The notes under the pieces: generated by a model | What the model was told of the DNA's origin: nothing | What the model saw: the letters and a program-made list of their open reading frames with translations, nothing else | The model's database searches: none | Shown: positions 8,275-16,434 of the stretch, in pieces | Position numbering within the stretch: the stretch's first letter is position 1 | Layout of the letters: each line of letters opens with the position of its first letter | Translations under genes and position numbers: made by a program | Source of the DNA: Oscillospiraceae bacterium | Lineage (GTDB): Bacteria; Bacillota; Clostridia; Oscillospirales; Oscillospiraceae | Length of the DNA: 64,000 nucleotides | Direction: 5' to 3' | Assembly: GCA_902774015.1 (NCBI GenBank) | Contig: CACYHB010000008.1 | Coordinates: 51,780 to 115,779 of the forward strand

Positions 8275-8358
8275 AAAGCATGATCTCCCATCGAAACATT
8301 TAACTTTTTCAATATATAGGGTTTGGATCAAACCGACGTTGCTTGCGTCGGCTCAGTC

Positions 8359-8670
8359 TCATCCGTTCTTCTGTCGGCAAATGCAGTCCGGCTTATCCTC
8401 GAACATCCGCCCGAGCGTCTGATGCAACGCGGCAAGTGCCTCGGTGTTGAGGGAGTAGTAAATGTTTTTCCCCTCCCGCTTCTGTTTCACGATCCCTGCC
8501 TCGCTCAGCACCTTCATGTCGTGGGACAGCGTGGGCTGTGTGATATGAAATTCCTCCAAGATTTTGCAGCCACACAGTTCTCCGCAAGAGAGCATATCCA
8601 CAATCCGCAACCGCTTGGGATCGGACATGGCGCGGAGCATTTTTGCGGTATCGACGTAAACCTGTTCCAT
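8359..8670 (-). CDS. arsR: ArsR-family metal-sensing repressor
   Basis: This is a compact winged-helix repressor of about 103 residues. The recognition region is TQPTLSHDMKVLSEAGIVKQKREGKNIYYSL, and the metal-site motif ELCGCKILEE (usual form ELCVCDL) supplies two close cysteines. A CICRQ end adds two more that could bind metal. The start is placed at 8670 because GGTGATG lies just before it; an ATG at 8688 lacks a ribosome site. It leads the permease and mini-thioredoxin operon and presumably represses it until the metal binds. The inducing metal cannot be read from the sequence. Confidence 0.88.
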   Translation of the reverse strand: MEQVYVDTAKMLRAMSDPKRLRIVDMLSCGELCGCKILEEFHITQPTLSHDMKVLSEAGIVKQKREGKNIYYSLNTEALAALHQTLGRMFEDKPDCICRQKNG

Positions 8671-8706
8671 CCGGGCATCACCACACATTCAAGAAATTCT
8701 ATCTGT

Positions 8707-8735
8707 AAGATAACACACTCATAGAAAGATGTCAA
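8707..8735 (-). promoter_or_regulatory. Strong promoter of the arsR operon
   Basis: On the minus strand TTGACA (8735-8730) and TATCTT (8712-8707) are 17 bases apart. A small inverted repeat AGAAAG/CTTTCT (8723-8747) overlaps the -35 side and could be part of the ArsR operator. Confidence 0.8.
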
Positions 8736-8762
8736 TATGAACTTTCTTGTTTCAAGGAAGCA

Positions 8763-8796
8763 AAACAGAGCCGCCGTTGTAGCAGCAGCTCTGTTT
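8763..8796 (-). terminator. Terminator between the Ldh2 gene and the arsR operon
   Basis: Nine-base perfect arms AAACAGAGC/GCTCTGTTT around a 16-base loop lie downstream of the minus-strand Ldh2 gene and upstream of the arsR promoter. Each arm ends in a T-run when read either way. Confidence 0.6.
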
Positions 8797-8845
8797 ATCC
8801 CGACTCATTTTCCTGGTATACGCATCTGAACGCGCGAGGGCATGT

Positions 8846-9904
8846 TCAGGCAAGCAGATCTGTCAGTGCCCGGTCTCTGCCGAGAGCGCCGCTCTGACGC
8901 GCCAGATCTGTCAATTCGGCCTCGAGAGCGTCAGAGAAATCGAGACCCGTGACCTTGCGCTCCTCGATGAGCCGTGCCTCGATCTCGCCGGGCATGAAGA
9001 TCTCCTTCACGCCGGTGGCGGTGCGGCTGTTCTTGATCAGCGAGGCATACAGCGAGGCGTGCTCCTTGAAGCGGTCCACATCGATGAAGTGCGCGATGTC
9101 AAGCAAAATCACGGCAAAGCCGGTCTCCTCGGGTCTCATGTCCTCCACGAACGGGATTTCGGGGCTGGTGAGCGCGTCGGACAAAACGCCGCCGAACATG
9201 TCGACAAATACGGCAAGGCCGTAGCCCTTGTGGCCGCCCATCGGGCGGACGCAGTAGGCCACATGCGGATCGGTGGTGGGGTTGCCGTCATAGTCGTTGG
9301 CCCAGCCCGCGGGCATTTCCTTGTTCTCGCGGCGATAGGCCTGAACCTTGCCGATGGCGACTCCGCTGGTAGACACATCGATGACGATCGGCCGGTCGGG
9401 ATTCGTCGTCGGGCAGCCGAGGATGATCGGGTTCGTGCCGATCAGACGGTCCGCGCCGCCGTAGGGCGCCATACAGGGATAGGTGTTGCTCACCACGATG
9501 CCGATCACGTTATCCTCTGCCATGCGGTGGCCGTAATAGCCGCCGCAGCCGATGTTCGCGCTGTTGCGCCCGACACCCGCGGCCACGCCGAACTTGCGCG
9601 CCCGCTCCAGCACCGCGTCGTACACCCGGTTCACAGCCACAATGCCGGAACCGCCGCCGCAATCGAAGGCCAGGGAAGCGTCCGAGTCCTTTACACAGCG
9701 GAAGTCTGGCTTGGCCACCAGCGCTCCGGCCATATACTGGCGCAGATAGATGCACAGGCGGGACAGACCATGGGAATAAGTGCCGGTGAAGTCCGAGTGG
9801 GTAACGACGGCGGCGAGCGAGGCAGCGTCTTCTTCCGAAACGCCCTGCGCCATGACCAGCCGCTTGATGAGGGTGATTTCCTGTTCGTAAGAAAGATGGA
9901 TCAT
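8846..9904 (-). CDS. Ldh2/malate-lactate dehydrogenase family NAD(P)-dependent oxidoreductase
   Basis: At 352 residues it is of normal length for the Ldh2/YlbC/AllD family, which oxidises or reduces 2-hydroxy and 2-oxo acids with NAD(P). Family marks include the catalytic histidine segment THSDFTGTYSHGLSRL near residue 35, the glycine-rich GVGRNSANIGCGGYYGHRMAE and the nucleotide-site region VIDVSTSGVAIGKV, followed by GGHKGYGLAVFVDMFGGVLSDA. GGAGGCA precedes the ATG. It is the last gene after the AOR-moaD-thiF-radical-SAM series, 66 bases downstream, so it may supply or consume a 2-oxo acid related to the AOR substrate. The specific substrate is unknown. Confidence 0.85.
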   Translation of the reverse strand: MIHLSYEQEITLIKRLVMAQGVSEEDAASLAAVVTHSDFTGTYSHGLSRLCIYLRQYMAGALVAKPDFRCVKDSDASLAFDCGGGSGIVAVNRVYDAVLERARKFGVAAGVGRNSANIGCGGYYGHRMAEDNVIGIVVSNTYPCMAPYGGADRLIGTNPIILGCPTTNPDRPIVIDVSTSGVAIGKVQAYRRENKEMPAGWANDYDGNPTTDPHVAYCVRPMGGHKGYGLAVFVDMFGGVLSDALTSPEIPFVEDMRPEETGFAVILLDIAHFIDVDRFKEHASLYASLIKNSRTATGVKEIFMPGEIEARLIEERKVTGLDFSDALEAELTDLARQSGALGRDRALTDLLA

Positions 9905-9970
9905 CGTTTAGTGCCTCCAGATCTTTTTTCCCTTTTGCTATTGTAATGTGAAATGGTTGGAGCGCCAGTA

Positions 9971-11107
9971 TCACGGGCACACGGCGAAGCCCTGTCCCCA
10001 GAGACAGCCGCCGCAGGTGGGCGCGAGGGAACCGATGCAGTCGGCCTCGTTTTCTTCCAGCAGCTCGCAGCCGCCGCAGAACAGGCAGGGCGCATACTTG
10101 AATTCGTGCACGCGCTGACGGAAGGCCCGGTATTCTTCGGAGCCCCAAATCTCGCCGAGGCTCTGCTCATGGACATTTCCGAAGGAATGATGCCGAATGA
10201 GGCGTTTGTGGTCTCCCAGATAGGTGCCCGCCGTGTGGAGCAGACCCATGCAGGGAGAGACGTCCCCGTCCCAGCGGATGAAGCAGTGCCCTTCTTCAAC
10301 GAAACGGCACCAGTTGGTGCGCCGGGTGACGGGCTTCCCCTTCCAGGAGAACAGCTCCGCCTCCTGTAGACTCTCCTCATCCGGGAAAAGCAGATCCTTA
10401 TAGCGCTCTGAGAATTTGAACATAGGGATCTGCGTCCCCATATCAAGGGGCTCAAAGCGGCGGGAATAGCTGATCTTGTCGGTCACGGCCTTGATGGCGG
10501 CCACGTCGCACATGGGCCAGAGCGCCTGCTCGATGTCCTCCGGGCGGTTGGGGATGATATGGCTCAGGTTCAGATCATCGGCCTCGAAGCGCTCGGCAAA
10601 TTTCCGGATGCGGCGGAGGCTGGCAATGTTGTCCCGCATGACGACGGCCGTCATACCGAGCCGGACGTCTGTTCCGCGCCTGAGCTCGTTGAAGGCCTCC
10701 AGATTTCCAAGGACCAGGCCGAAGTCGCTGCCGACCTGGATCTTCCCGTAGTTCTCGTACAGCTCGTCGATGGAGACCCAGATCCGCGTGACGCCTGCCG
10801 CCAACAGTTCCCGGGCTTTTTCCCGCGTCAGCAGAGTCCCGTTTGTGACAAGCTCCACCTGCTTCCCGCGCGCTGACGCAAGCGAAGCCATCTCCGCGAG
10901 GGCAGGATGCACCAAAGGCTCCCCCATGCCGCCAAAGAAGACAGTTTCCGCAGCGGAAAGAACAGAATCATCCATCACGCGCGCAAAGGCCGCCGGGTCG
11001 AGATCCCCGAAGTGCTCGCCGACCCAGCTGTGCCGAAAGCACATCTTGCAGCGGAGATTGCAGCGGGAGGAGGCCTCCACGTACAGTTTTCGAATCGCCT
11101 CTTCCAT
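9971..11107 (-). CDS. Radical-SAM/SPASM maturase for a tungsten AOR
   Basis: This protein of 378 residues starts with the radical-SAM cluster motif CNLRCKMC near residue 16 and the GGMGEPLVHP substrate-SAM region. It ends with a cysteine-rich SPASM-type region (CRFVEEGHCFIRWDGDVSPCMGLL, then CLFCGGC and CGGCLWG) that holds extra iron-sulfur clusters. A radical-SAM maturase family of this design is known beside tungsten AOR genes. The chemistry of its action is unproven and is thought to concern cofactor or enzyme maturation. The start at 11107 follows GAGGTGAAT. It lies 27 bases after the ThiF-like gene in one minus-strand operon headed by AOR1. Confidence 0.85.
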   Translation of the reverse strand: MEEAIRKLYVEASSRCNLRCKMCFRHSWVGEHFGDLDPAAFARVMDDSVLSAAETVFFGGMGEPLVHPALAEMASLASARGKQVELVTNGTLLTREKARELLAAGVTRIWVSIDELYENYGKIQVGSDFGLVLGNLEAFNELRRGTDVRLGMTAVVMRDNIASLRRIRKFAERFEADDLNLSHIIPNRPEDIEQALWPMCDVAAIKAVTDKISYSRRFEPLDMGTQIPMFKFSERYKDLLFPDEESLQEAELFSWKGKPVTRRTNWCRFVEEGHCFIRWDGDVSPCMGLLHTAGTYLGDHKRLIRHHSFGNVHEQSLGEIWGSEEYRAFRQRVHEFKYAPCLFCGGCELLEENEADCIGSLAPTCGGCLWGQGFAVCP

Positions 11108-11134
11108 ATTCACCTCAAACACGTGGTTATCTGA

Positions 11135-11800
11135 TCAGAAGATACTCTCCATCTCCATGTCCAGAAGATCCGCCACGTAGAGACGCCCGGTCTCTACCGG
11201 TCGCCCGGCTAGGAGCCTGGTGCAGAGCGCCACCTGCATAGCGGCACAAAAAGGCGGGGTAAAGGAGAGAGAGGCCTTGCTTCGCAGACCGACGCCTTCC
11301 GGATAGATCCTGTCGATGAGATCGTCACCCGGCATCACAACGGCCGCCTGCGCGCTCCAGGCGCAGATCGCACCGTGGATCAGCGGGATGCCATCCTCCG
11401 CGCAGGCTTTTGCGAGGATACGGCGTGCCTGGATATTATCCAGTGCGTCCAGTACTGCGTCGCAGCCCCGAATCAGCTCCGCTGCGTTTTCTTCCGTCAC
11501 AAATTGGGGGATCCGGACAAAGCGGATGTCCGGATTCACCAGCGCGGCGCGTTCTGCCGCCGCCTCCGCCTTGGGCTTTCCCAGGGCGGAAGGTGAAGAG
11601 AGCAGTTGGCGGTTCAGGTTCGAGGCTTCAAAAGCATCCCCGTCGGCGGCGCGGATGGCCCCCACGCCGAGACGCAGCAGCATCTCGATGAGATAGCCCC
11701 CGAGACCGCCGCAGCCCGCCACAAACACCGTCTTTGTGCGCAGGAGGGCGCACTCGGCCTCCGTCAAAGCGCCGAGATTGCGGATATAGCGTTCGTCCAT
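11135..11800 (-). CDS. ThiF/MoeB/HesA-type adenylyltransferase
   Basis: The 221-residue E1-like enzyme has the nucleotide site VAGCGGLGGYLIEMLLRLG (residues about 27-45), the contact residues NLNRQLL and the DALDN segment. It would adenylate the C-terminal GG of a MoaD/ThiS protein so that sulfur can be loaded. It lacks the two CxxC zinc pairs of classical MoeB, as in HesA-type members. It starts 4 bases after the moaD stop, so it is clearly made to work with that MoaD-like protein, and probably also with the second one at 21313, for which no ThiF gene is seen. Confidence 0.88.
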   Translation of the reverse strand: MDERYIRNLGALTEAECALLRTKTVFVAGCGGLGGYLIEMLLRLGVGAIRAADGDAFEASNLNRQLLSSPSALGKPKAEAAAERAALVNPDIRFVRIPQFVTEENAAELIRGCDAVLDALDNIQARRILAKACAEDGIPLIHGAICAWSAQAAVVMPGDDLIDRIYPEGVGLRSKASLSFTPPFCAAMQVALCTRLLAGRPVETGRLYVADLLDMEMESIF

Positions 11801-11803
11801 GGC

Positions 11804-12025
11804 TCAGCCGCCCCCCACCGGAGGGAAGAGGGAGATCACGTCGCCGTCCTTCACGGGATCCTCCGGCTTGGAATGAAAGCCGTTGATGAGCAGGATGGCG
11901 ACCTCCTCTTTGGGGATTTCAAAGCGGCGGAGCAGGTCGGCGGCGGTGGAGGCCTCCGCCGCGGGGACCTGGGTGATCTTGCCCCGGCCCTCGCGCAGCG
12001 TGGCGAAAAAGCGTACTTCGATCAT
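11804..12025 (-). CDS. MoaD/ThiS-family sulfur carrier 1
   Basis: The 73-residue protein has the beta-grasp pattern (MIEVRFFATLREGRG, then LLINGF, then VKDGDVISLFPPVGGG) and ends in the double glycine needed for adenylation and thiocarboxylate formation. GAGGATG precedes the ATG. It sits between AOR1 and its ThiF-like partner, a standard tungsten AOR arrangement, and would carry sulfur for the pyranopterin dithiolene or a related step. Confidence 0.9.
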   Translation of the reverse strand: MIEVRFFATLREGRGKITQVPAAEASTAADLLRRFEIPKEEVAILLINGFHSKPEDPVKDGDVISLFPPVGGG

Positions 12026-12062
12026 GGGATCACATCCTCAGGAAAAGATTGAAAAATAGATC

Positions 12063-12089
12063 GAGGGGGAGGCGGAAAGCCTCCCCCTC
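12063..12089 (-). terminator. Attenuator hairpin between AOR1 and moaD
   Basis: A GC-rich stem with 11-base arms GAGGGGGAGGC/GCCTCCCCCTC and a 5-base loop is followed on the minus strand by GATCTATTTTTC. It would let only part of the AOR1 transcripts continue into the cofactor genes, giving much enzyme mRNA and little accessory mRNA. Confidence 0.7.
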
Positions 12090-12102
12090 AGGGTTATTTT
12101 AC

Positions 12103-13920
12103 TTATTTGCCGACGCACTCGTCAAGACCCAGCTTCTTAAGGGTCTCGTCCGTCGGGAAGGCGTTGACCCAGCCGCGGGCCGCGTAGTACTCAGGTAGCG
12201 TCAGCGGCAGCTGAGAGACCATGCCCTTGGAGGGGCCGTTGGTGATGGGCTCGGTGAGCAGACGCTTGGGCAGGCGGTCATCCTCGGGCTTCATGCCGGC
12301 GGCCTTGTTGAACATACGCTCGATGTTGTAGATGCGGTCACCGATCTCCAGAAGCTGTTCCACAGTCCAGGTGGTGCCGGTGGCGGCGTTGAGCAGATCC
12401 GCGTATTCCTGGGCGCCCAGGGCAAAGGAGGTGAACAGGCAGTTGCCCATGGAGTCGATGACGGCGGTCAGATCCTGGAAGGTCTTGGTCCAGGCGGCCT
12501 TGTCGGTGGTGACGGTGCGGTCCAGCTGCTGCGGCAGACCGAGGACCTCGGGGGAGATCATGTAACCGCGCACGTGAGCGGCGCCGCAGTTGGCGGTAGC
12601 GTAGTTGATGCCGATGCCCTGGATGGCGCGGGCGTCGTAGGCGGGGATCTCCTGCTTCTTGACGCTCATGGAGAACTCGGGGTGACCGTAGTGCTCGCAG
12701 AGGCGGGCGGAGCCGGAGGACATGAGCCAGTCAAGCTCGGTCTTGGGGTCGCCCATGCGCTTGGTCCACTCGACCAGCGCTTCCTTGCTGCCCCACTCCA
12801 GAGGCACGCCGGCGCAGTCCTCTTCCTTGATGAAGCCGCGCTGATATAGCTCCATGGCGGCGGCGATGGTGCAGGGAACGCCGATGGCGTCCAGGCCATA
12901 TTCGTTGCAGAGGCGGTTGCACTCGTCGATGGTGTACAGATCATCATTGCCGCAGTCGCTGCCGTAGGCCCACAGGGGTTCGTACTCGGGACCGCCGACG
13001 ACCTTGTCGCCATGGTTGATCACGCGGCCGCAGGCGATGGGGCAGTGATAGCAGGCGCCGGGCTTCTTCAGATATTTCTCAGCCAGCGTCTCGCCGGAGA
13101 ACTGGTCGGCGGTGGGGCAGTAGCTCTCCTGCCAGTTCCTGGTGGGCAGGGCGCCGATGCCGTTGATGATGTTGACCAGAACGGCCGTGCCGAGAGCACG
13201 CAGACCCTGGCCGGTGACGCCGTTGTCGGCGATGATCTTCAGCGCGCGCTTGTTGGCTTCCTTCAGAGCTTCCACGTCAGCAATGACGTCCAGCTGCTTG
13301 CGGGTGGCCTTGACAACGATGGCCTTGAGCTTCTTGCTGCCCATGACGGCGCCGACGCCGGAACGGCCGGCGGCGCGGTCCTTGTCGTTCATGACGGCGG
13401 CCAGCAACACCTGCTTTTCACCGGCGGGGCCGATGTTCAGGACGGAGCAGTCAGCGCCGTGCTTTTCCTTCAGCTTGTCGTCCAGCTCTTCGCTGAGAAC
13501 GCCGCAATACTCTCTCGCGTCCAGAATCTCGATCTTGTCGTCCGCGATGTTCAGGTAGCACCAGTCGGGAGCCTGGCCTTCCACGATCAGCGCGTCCCAG
13601 CCGGCGAACTTCAGCTTGGCTCCCCAGATGCCGCCGGAGTTGGCGCAGGCGATCATGCCGGTCAGCGGGGACTTGGTCACGACCATGTAGCGGCCGGAGG
13701 ACGGGGAATTGGAGCCGGTCATGGGGCCGGTGATGTAGACGAGCTTGTTTTCCGGGGACAGGGGATCGACCGTGGCTACACCCTCATCATAGAGGATCTT
13801 GGTGCCGAGACCGCGGCCGCCGATGAATTTCTTCGCCACTTCCAGATCCAGAGGCTCGACCTTGATCTCGCCGGTGGTCAGGTTGATGCGGGCTATTTTT
13901 TCGTAGTAAGCGTCGCTCAT
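12103..13920 (-). CDS. aor: Tungsten-containing aldehyde ferredoxin oxidoreductase (AOR) 1
   Basis: This 605-residue enzyme is a full-length AOR, which interconverts aldehydes and carboxylic acids using a tungsten bis-pyranopterin and one 4Fe-4S cluster. The N-terminal cofactor domain shows FIGGRGLGTKILYD and GPMTGSNSPSSGRYMV. The cluster ligands are C290, C293 and C297 (CYHCPIAC) and a fourth, C494 in SMGNC, spaced as in the Pyrococcus enzyme. AGRSGVGAVMGSKKLKAI is another family block. GAGGAGG precedes the ATG. It heads the operon AOR1-moaD-thiF-radical SAM-ldh2, read from a promoter beside a shared regulatory motif. The natural substrate cannot be inferred. Confidence 0.93.
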   Translation of the reverse strand: MSDAYYEKIARINLTTGEIKVEPLDLEVAKKFIGGRGLGTKILYDEGVATVDPLSPENKLVYITGPMTGSNSPSSGRYMVVTKSPLTGMIACANSGGIWGAKLKFAGWDALIVEGQAPDWCYLNIADDKIEILDAREYCGVLSEELDDKLKEKHGADCSVLNIGPAGEKQVLLAAVMNDKDRAAGRSGVGAVMGSKKLKAIVVKATRKQLDVIADVEALKEANKRALKIIADNGVTGQGLRALGTAVLVNIINGIGALPTRNWQESYCPTADQFSGETLAEKYLKKPGACYHCPIACGRVINHGDKVVGGPEYEPLWAYGSDCGNDDLYTIDECNRLCNEYGLDAIGVPCTIAAAMELYQRGFIKEEDCAGVPLEWGSKEALVEWTKRMGDPKTELDWLMSSGSARLCEHYGHPEFSMSVKKQEIPAYDARAIQGIGINYATANCGAAHVRGYMISPEVLGLPQQLDRTVTTDKAAWTKTFQDLTAVIDSMGNCLFTSFALGAQEYADLLNAATGTTWTVEQLLEIGDRIYNIERMFNKAAGMKPEDDRLPKRLLTEPITNGPSKGMVSQLPLTLPEYYAARGWVNAFPTDETLKKLGLDECVGK

Positions 13921-13981
13921 GTGAATACCTCCTCAAAGTCTGATGTTTTGTATCATTTGAACAATTTCCCACTCTGGGTAT

Positions 13982-14010
13982 ATTATATTGTCCGGAGCCC
14001 CGGAAGCCAA
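13982..14010 (-). promoter_or_regulatory. Promoter of the AOR1 operon
   Basis: On the minus strand TTGGCT (14010-14005) and a consensus TATAAT (13987-13982) are 17 bases apart, about 62 bases before the AOR1 start. The weak -35 and the motif site just upstream suggest activation. Confidence 0.7.
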
Positions 14011-14030
14011 GCTTTTGACCGGATTTTCGC

Positions 14031-14058
14031 GCGAACCGATATGAAAAGGGATATACCG
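14031..14058. promoter_or_regulatory. Tungsten-regulon motif, site A1
   Basis: The 28-bp site contains GATATGAAAA followed by GGGATATA and is identical at 19 of 28 positions to site A2, 63 bases away. It lies 20 bases upstream of the -35 of the AOR1 promoter, a position typical for an activator. Confidence 0.55.
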
Positions 14059-14079
14059 GACACGGACGGAAAGAACATG

Positions 14080-14121
14080 TTGTGCGAAACGGTACGATTT
14101 GATATGAAACTGCATATAACT
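14080..14121. promoter_or_regulatory. Tungsten-regulon motif, site A2
   Basis: The site begins TTGTGCGAAAC, and after a 10-base gap comes GATATGAAAC, then TGCATATA. GAAAC units repeat 20 bases apart, two helical turns. The same TTGTGCGAAAC, 10-base gap and GATATGAAA recur upstream of mop, and a 13-base piece (GAAACTGCATATA) recurs between AOR2 and tupA. It ends 17 bases before the -35 of the HTH-PBP gene. Confidence 0.6.
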
Positions 14122-14137
14122 TCTGCGTCCCCCTCCC

Positions 14138-14166
14138 TTGTACAAGTTCCACAAAGCAGATATAAT
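14138..14166 (+). promoter_or_regulatory. Promoter of the HTH-PBP/moeA operon
   Basis: TTGTAC (14138-14143) and a consensus TATAAT (14161-14166) are exactly 17 bases apart, about 45 bases before the start of the regulator gene. Confidence 0.8.
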
Positions 14167-14210
14167 ACAGAATCATGAAGTAATATGAATGATCAAGCGG
14201 AGGGATCGGG

Positions 14211-15152
14211 ATGGCATCCAACAAATCACTCTCTACACAGGAGGTCGCAGAGCTCCTCCATGTGAGCAAATCCACCATCTATGAGCTGATCCGCCGGGGC
14301 GAGATCAACTCCTACAAGGTTGGGCGCAAGGTCCGCTTCACCCAGGACGACGTGGACGCCTATATCGCCCGCTCCCGGCATGAGCAGAGCGTCCAGCCTG
14401 TCCGGCGGGTGGAGATCAGCAGCGAGCTGCTTCGGCCTGCCGACAGGGCAGAGGCCCCCTTCGTCATCTCCGGTCAAGATGTCGTGCTGGATATTCTGAG
14501 CAATTATCTGCATCAGAACGGCGTCGTGACGGATCGCTGCTACCTCAGCAGCTTTGAAGGGCTGCTTGCCCTGTATGAGAAAAAGGTGGATGCGGCTGCC
14601 TGCCACCTGTACGCGGTGGACGAAAAGAGCTTCAACGTCCCGTACGTCAAGCGGCTGATGCCGGGCGTCAAAGCGGTTTTGGTCAACATCTCCTACCGGA
14701 AGCAGGGCTTTTACGTGGCCGCCGGCAACCCGAAGGAGATCCGCGGCTGGAGGGATCTGGCCCGGCGCGACGTTTCCATCCTCAATCGCCGCCCCGGCTC
14801 CAGCGCGCGCATCCTGCTGGATGGGCAGCTGTGCCGCATGGATCTGGACCCCAGGCAGATCAAGGGCTATGAACGGGAGATGAAATCTCACCTGACGATG
14901 GCCGCGGCCATCGCCGACGGAGAGGCGGATCTTGCCCTCGGCACGGAGCGTATCTCCCGGCAGATCGACGGGCTGGACTTCATTCCGCTGCTGGAGGAGC
15001 GCTATGATCTGGTGCTGCGCCGGGACGCCATGGATACGCCGGCGGTCGAGGCGATCCTGGAGATCCTGCGTTCGGCGGCCTTCAAAAAAGAGATCCGCCA
15101 TTTCACGGGAAACGACTACCGGGATATGGGCAAGATCGTCGCGGAGGTGTAA
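14211..15152 (+). CDS. Transcriptional regulator: excisionase-type HTH plus PBP-like domain
   Basis: The first 55 residues are a MerR/excisionase-type helix-turn-helix (LSTQEVAELLHVSKSTIYELIRRGEINSYKVGRKVRFTQDDV). Residues about 75-310 form a periplasmic-binding-protein-like domain of the type fused to molybdate/tungstate regulators and MoeA (LSSFEGLLALYEKKVDAAACHLYA, NRRPGSSARILLDGQL, YEREMKSHLTMAAAIADGEADLALG). The protein is soluble, with no signal peptide, so it senses a small ligand in the cytoplasm, plausibly tungstate, molybdate or a cofactor intermediate. It is divergent from AOR1 with repeated motif sites between them, and heads an operon with two moeA-type genes. It is the best candidate for the regulator of the whole island; the ligand and sites are inferred. 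Confidence 0.85.
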   Translation: MASNKSLSTQEVAELLHVSKSTIYELIRRGEINSYKVGRKVRFTQDDVDAYIARSRHEQSVQPVRRVEISSELLRPADRAEAPFVISGQDVVLDILSNYLHQNGVVTDRCYLSSFEGLLALYEKKVDAAACHLYAVDEKSFNVPYVKRLMPGVKAVLVNISYRKQGFYVAAGNPKEIRGWRDLARRDVSILNRRPGSSARILLDGQLCRMDLDPRQIKGYEREMKSHLTMAAAIADGEADLALGTERISRQIDGLDFIPLLEERYDLVLRRDAMDTPAVEAILEILRSAAFKKEIRHFTGNDYRDMGKIVAEV

Positions 15153-15154
15153 AG

Positions 15155-16366
15155 ATGCTTGAGGTGAAGACGCCGGAGGAGGTCCTCCGGCTAATTGAGA
15201 AGGAATTCAAGCCGTTGGGGCAAACGGAGTCCGTCCCCCTTTCTGCTGCGATGGGCCGGGTGCTGTCCGAGCCGATCACGGCGCAGGAATATGTCCCGGA
15301 CTTCGACCGCTCCACTGTGGACGGCTACGCCTGCCGGGCAGCGGATACCTTTGGCTGTTCCGACGCGATCCCGGCGATCCTGAACCTGGCCGGGGAGGTG
15401 CTGATGGGACAGGGGGCAGACTTCGCGCTTTCCCGCGACAGCTGCGTCTATGTGCCCACCGGCGGCGCGATCCCCAAGGGCGCCGACTGTGCGGTGATGC
15501 TCGAATACACCGAAGACTACGGAGACGGCACCGTCGGCATCATGAAGCCCGGCGCGCCGGGGATGAATCTGATCTTCCGGGGGGACGACGTGTTCCCCGG
15601 CAAGGAGATCCTCCCCGCCGGACGGGTGCTGACGGCCCAGGATATCGGCGCGCTGGCCGCCATCGGAAGAATAAGCGTGCCCGTGGCACGCCGGGTGAAG
15701 GTGGGCGTGATCTCCACCGGGGACGAGCTGGTGCCGCCCAACAAGACGCCGGGACCCGGCCAGGTGCGGGATGTGAATTCCCCGCTGCTCACCGCCATGC
15801 TGGAAGCATTCGGCGCGGAGGCGGTGAGTTACGGCATCGTGGTGGACGACGAGGCGCTTCTGCGCCGGAAAATGCAGGACGCAGCGCGGGACTGCGACGC
15901 CGTGATCCTCTCCGGCGGCAGCAGCGTGGGCGTCAAGGACGCGGCCTGCCGCATCATCGAGAGTATGGGCGAGCTGCTGCTCCACGGCATCGCCATCAAG
16001 CCGGGCAAGCCCACCATTCTGGGAAAAACGGGCAACAAGCCCCTGATCGGCCTCCCCGGCCATCCGGTGGCGGCCTGCTTTGTGGCGCAGCTCTTCGTCC
16101 TGCCGCTGCTGGGGCGGCTCATGGGTCGGAAACGGGAGGAATATACGGTCACGGCGGAGCTCACAGAGAGCCTCGGTGCCAACCACGGCAGGGAGCAGAT
16201 CAACGCCTGCCACCTGCGGCGGGAAGGCGGAAAACTGATGGCCGCGCCCATCCGGTCCAAGTCCGGGCTAATCACGCAGCTTGCCGGAGCAGACGGCTAT
16301 TTCATCATTTCGCGCGACTGCGAGGGGCTCCCCAAGGGCGCGCAGGTGCATGTGTATTTATATTGA
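15155..16366 (+). CDS. moeA: Molybdopterin molybdotransferase MoeA (tungsten/molybdenum insertion)
   Basis: The 403-residue protein is a normal-length MoeA, which inserts the metal into adenylylated molybdopterin. Domain marks include the lid segment DFDRSTVDGYACRA, the PTGGAIPKGADCAVMLEYTE stretch, GVISTGDELVPP, the MPT-binding SGGSSVG(V) motif and IKPGKPTILG with GLPGHPVAA at the end of the catalytic domain. The C-terminal beta-barrel domain (LTESLGANHGREQ to the end) is present. It starts 2 bases after the regulator stop. No moaA, moaC or moaE is visible in the window, so those steps must be encoded elsewhere. Confidence 0.93.
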   Translation: MLEVKTPEEVLRLIEKEFKPLGQTESVPLSAAMGRVLSEPITAQEYVPDFDRSTVDGYACRAADTFGCSDAIPAILNLAGEVLMGQGADFALSRDSCVYVPTGGAIPKGADCAVMLEYTEDYGDGTVGIMKPGAPGMNLIFRGDDVFPGKEILPAGRVLTAQDIGALAAIGRISVPVARRVKVGVISTGDELVPPNKTPGPGQVRDVNSPLLTAMLEAFGAEAVSYGIVVDDEALLRRKMQDAARDCDAVILSGGSSVGVKDAACRIIESMGELLLHGIAIKPGKPTILGKTGNKPLIGLPGHPVAACFVAQLFVLPLLGRLMGRKREEYTVTAELTESLGANHGREQINACHLRREGGKLMAAPIRSKSGLITQLAGADGYFIISRDCEGLPKGAQVHVYLY

Positions 16367-16375
16367 AAAGGAACC

Positions 16376-16416
16376 CCTACCGGCCCTTCGGGCCACCTCC
16401 CCCGAAGTGGGAGGCA
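16376..16416. repeat. Double-palindrome interspersed repeat
   Basis: Two adjacent hairpins, GGCCC-TTC-GGGCC (16382-16394) and CCTCCC/GGGAGG (16396-16414), lie between moeA and the moeA-PBP gene. Units of this look are common as scattered short repeats in gut Clostridia genomes. Only one copy is seen here. Confidence 0.55.
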
Positions 16417-16434
16417 GAGAGGAAGGAGATTGTA

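Noticed and set aside
13012-14178. Long open frame on the plus strand over AOR1 (388 codons)
   Set aside because: It lies antisense to a clear AOR gene, has low-complexity Gly/Ala/Val/Asp composition and no ribosome site; it comes from codon bias of a GC-rich gene.
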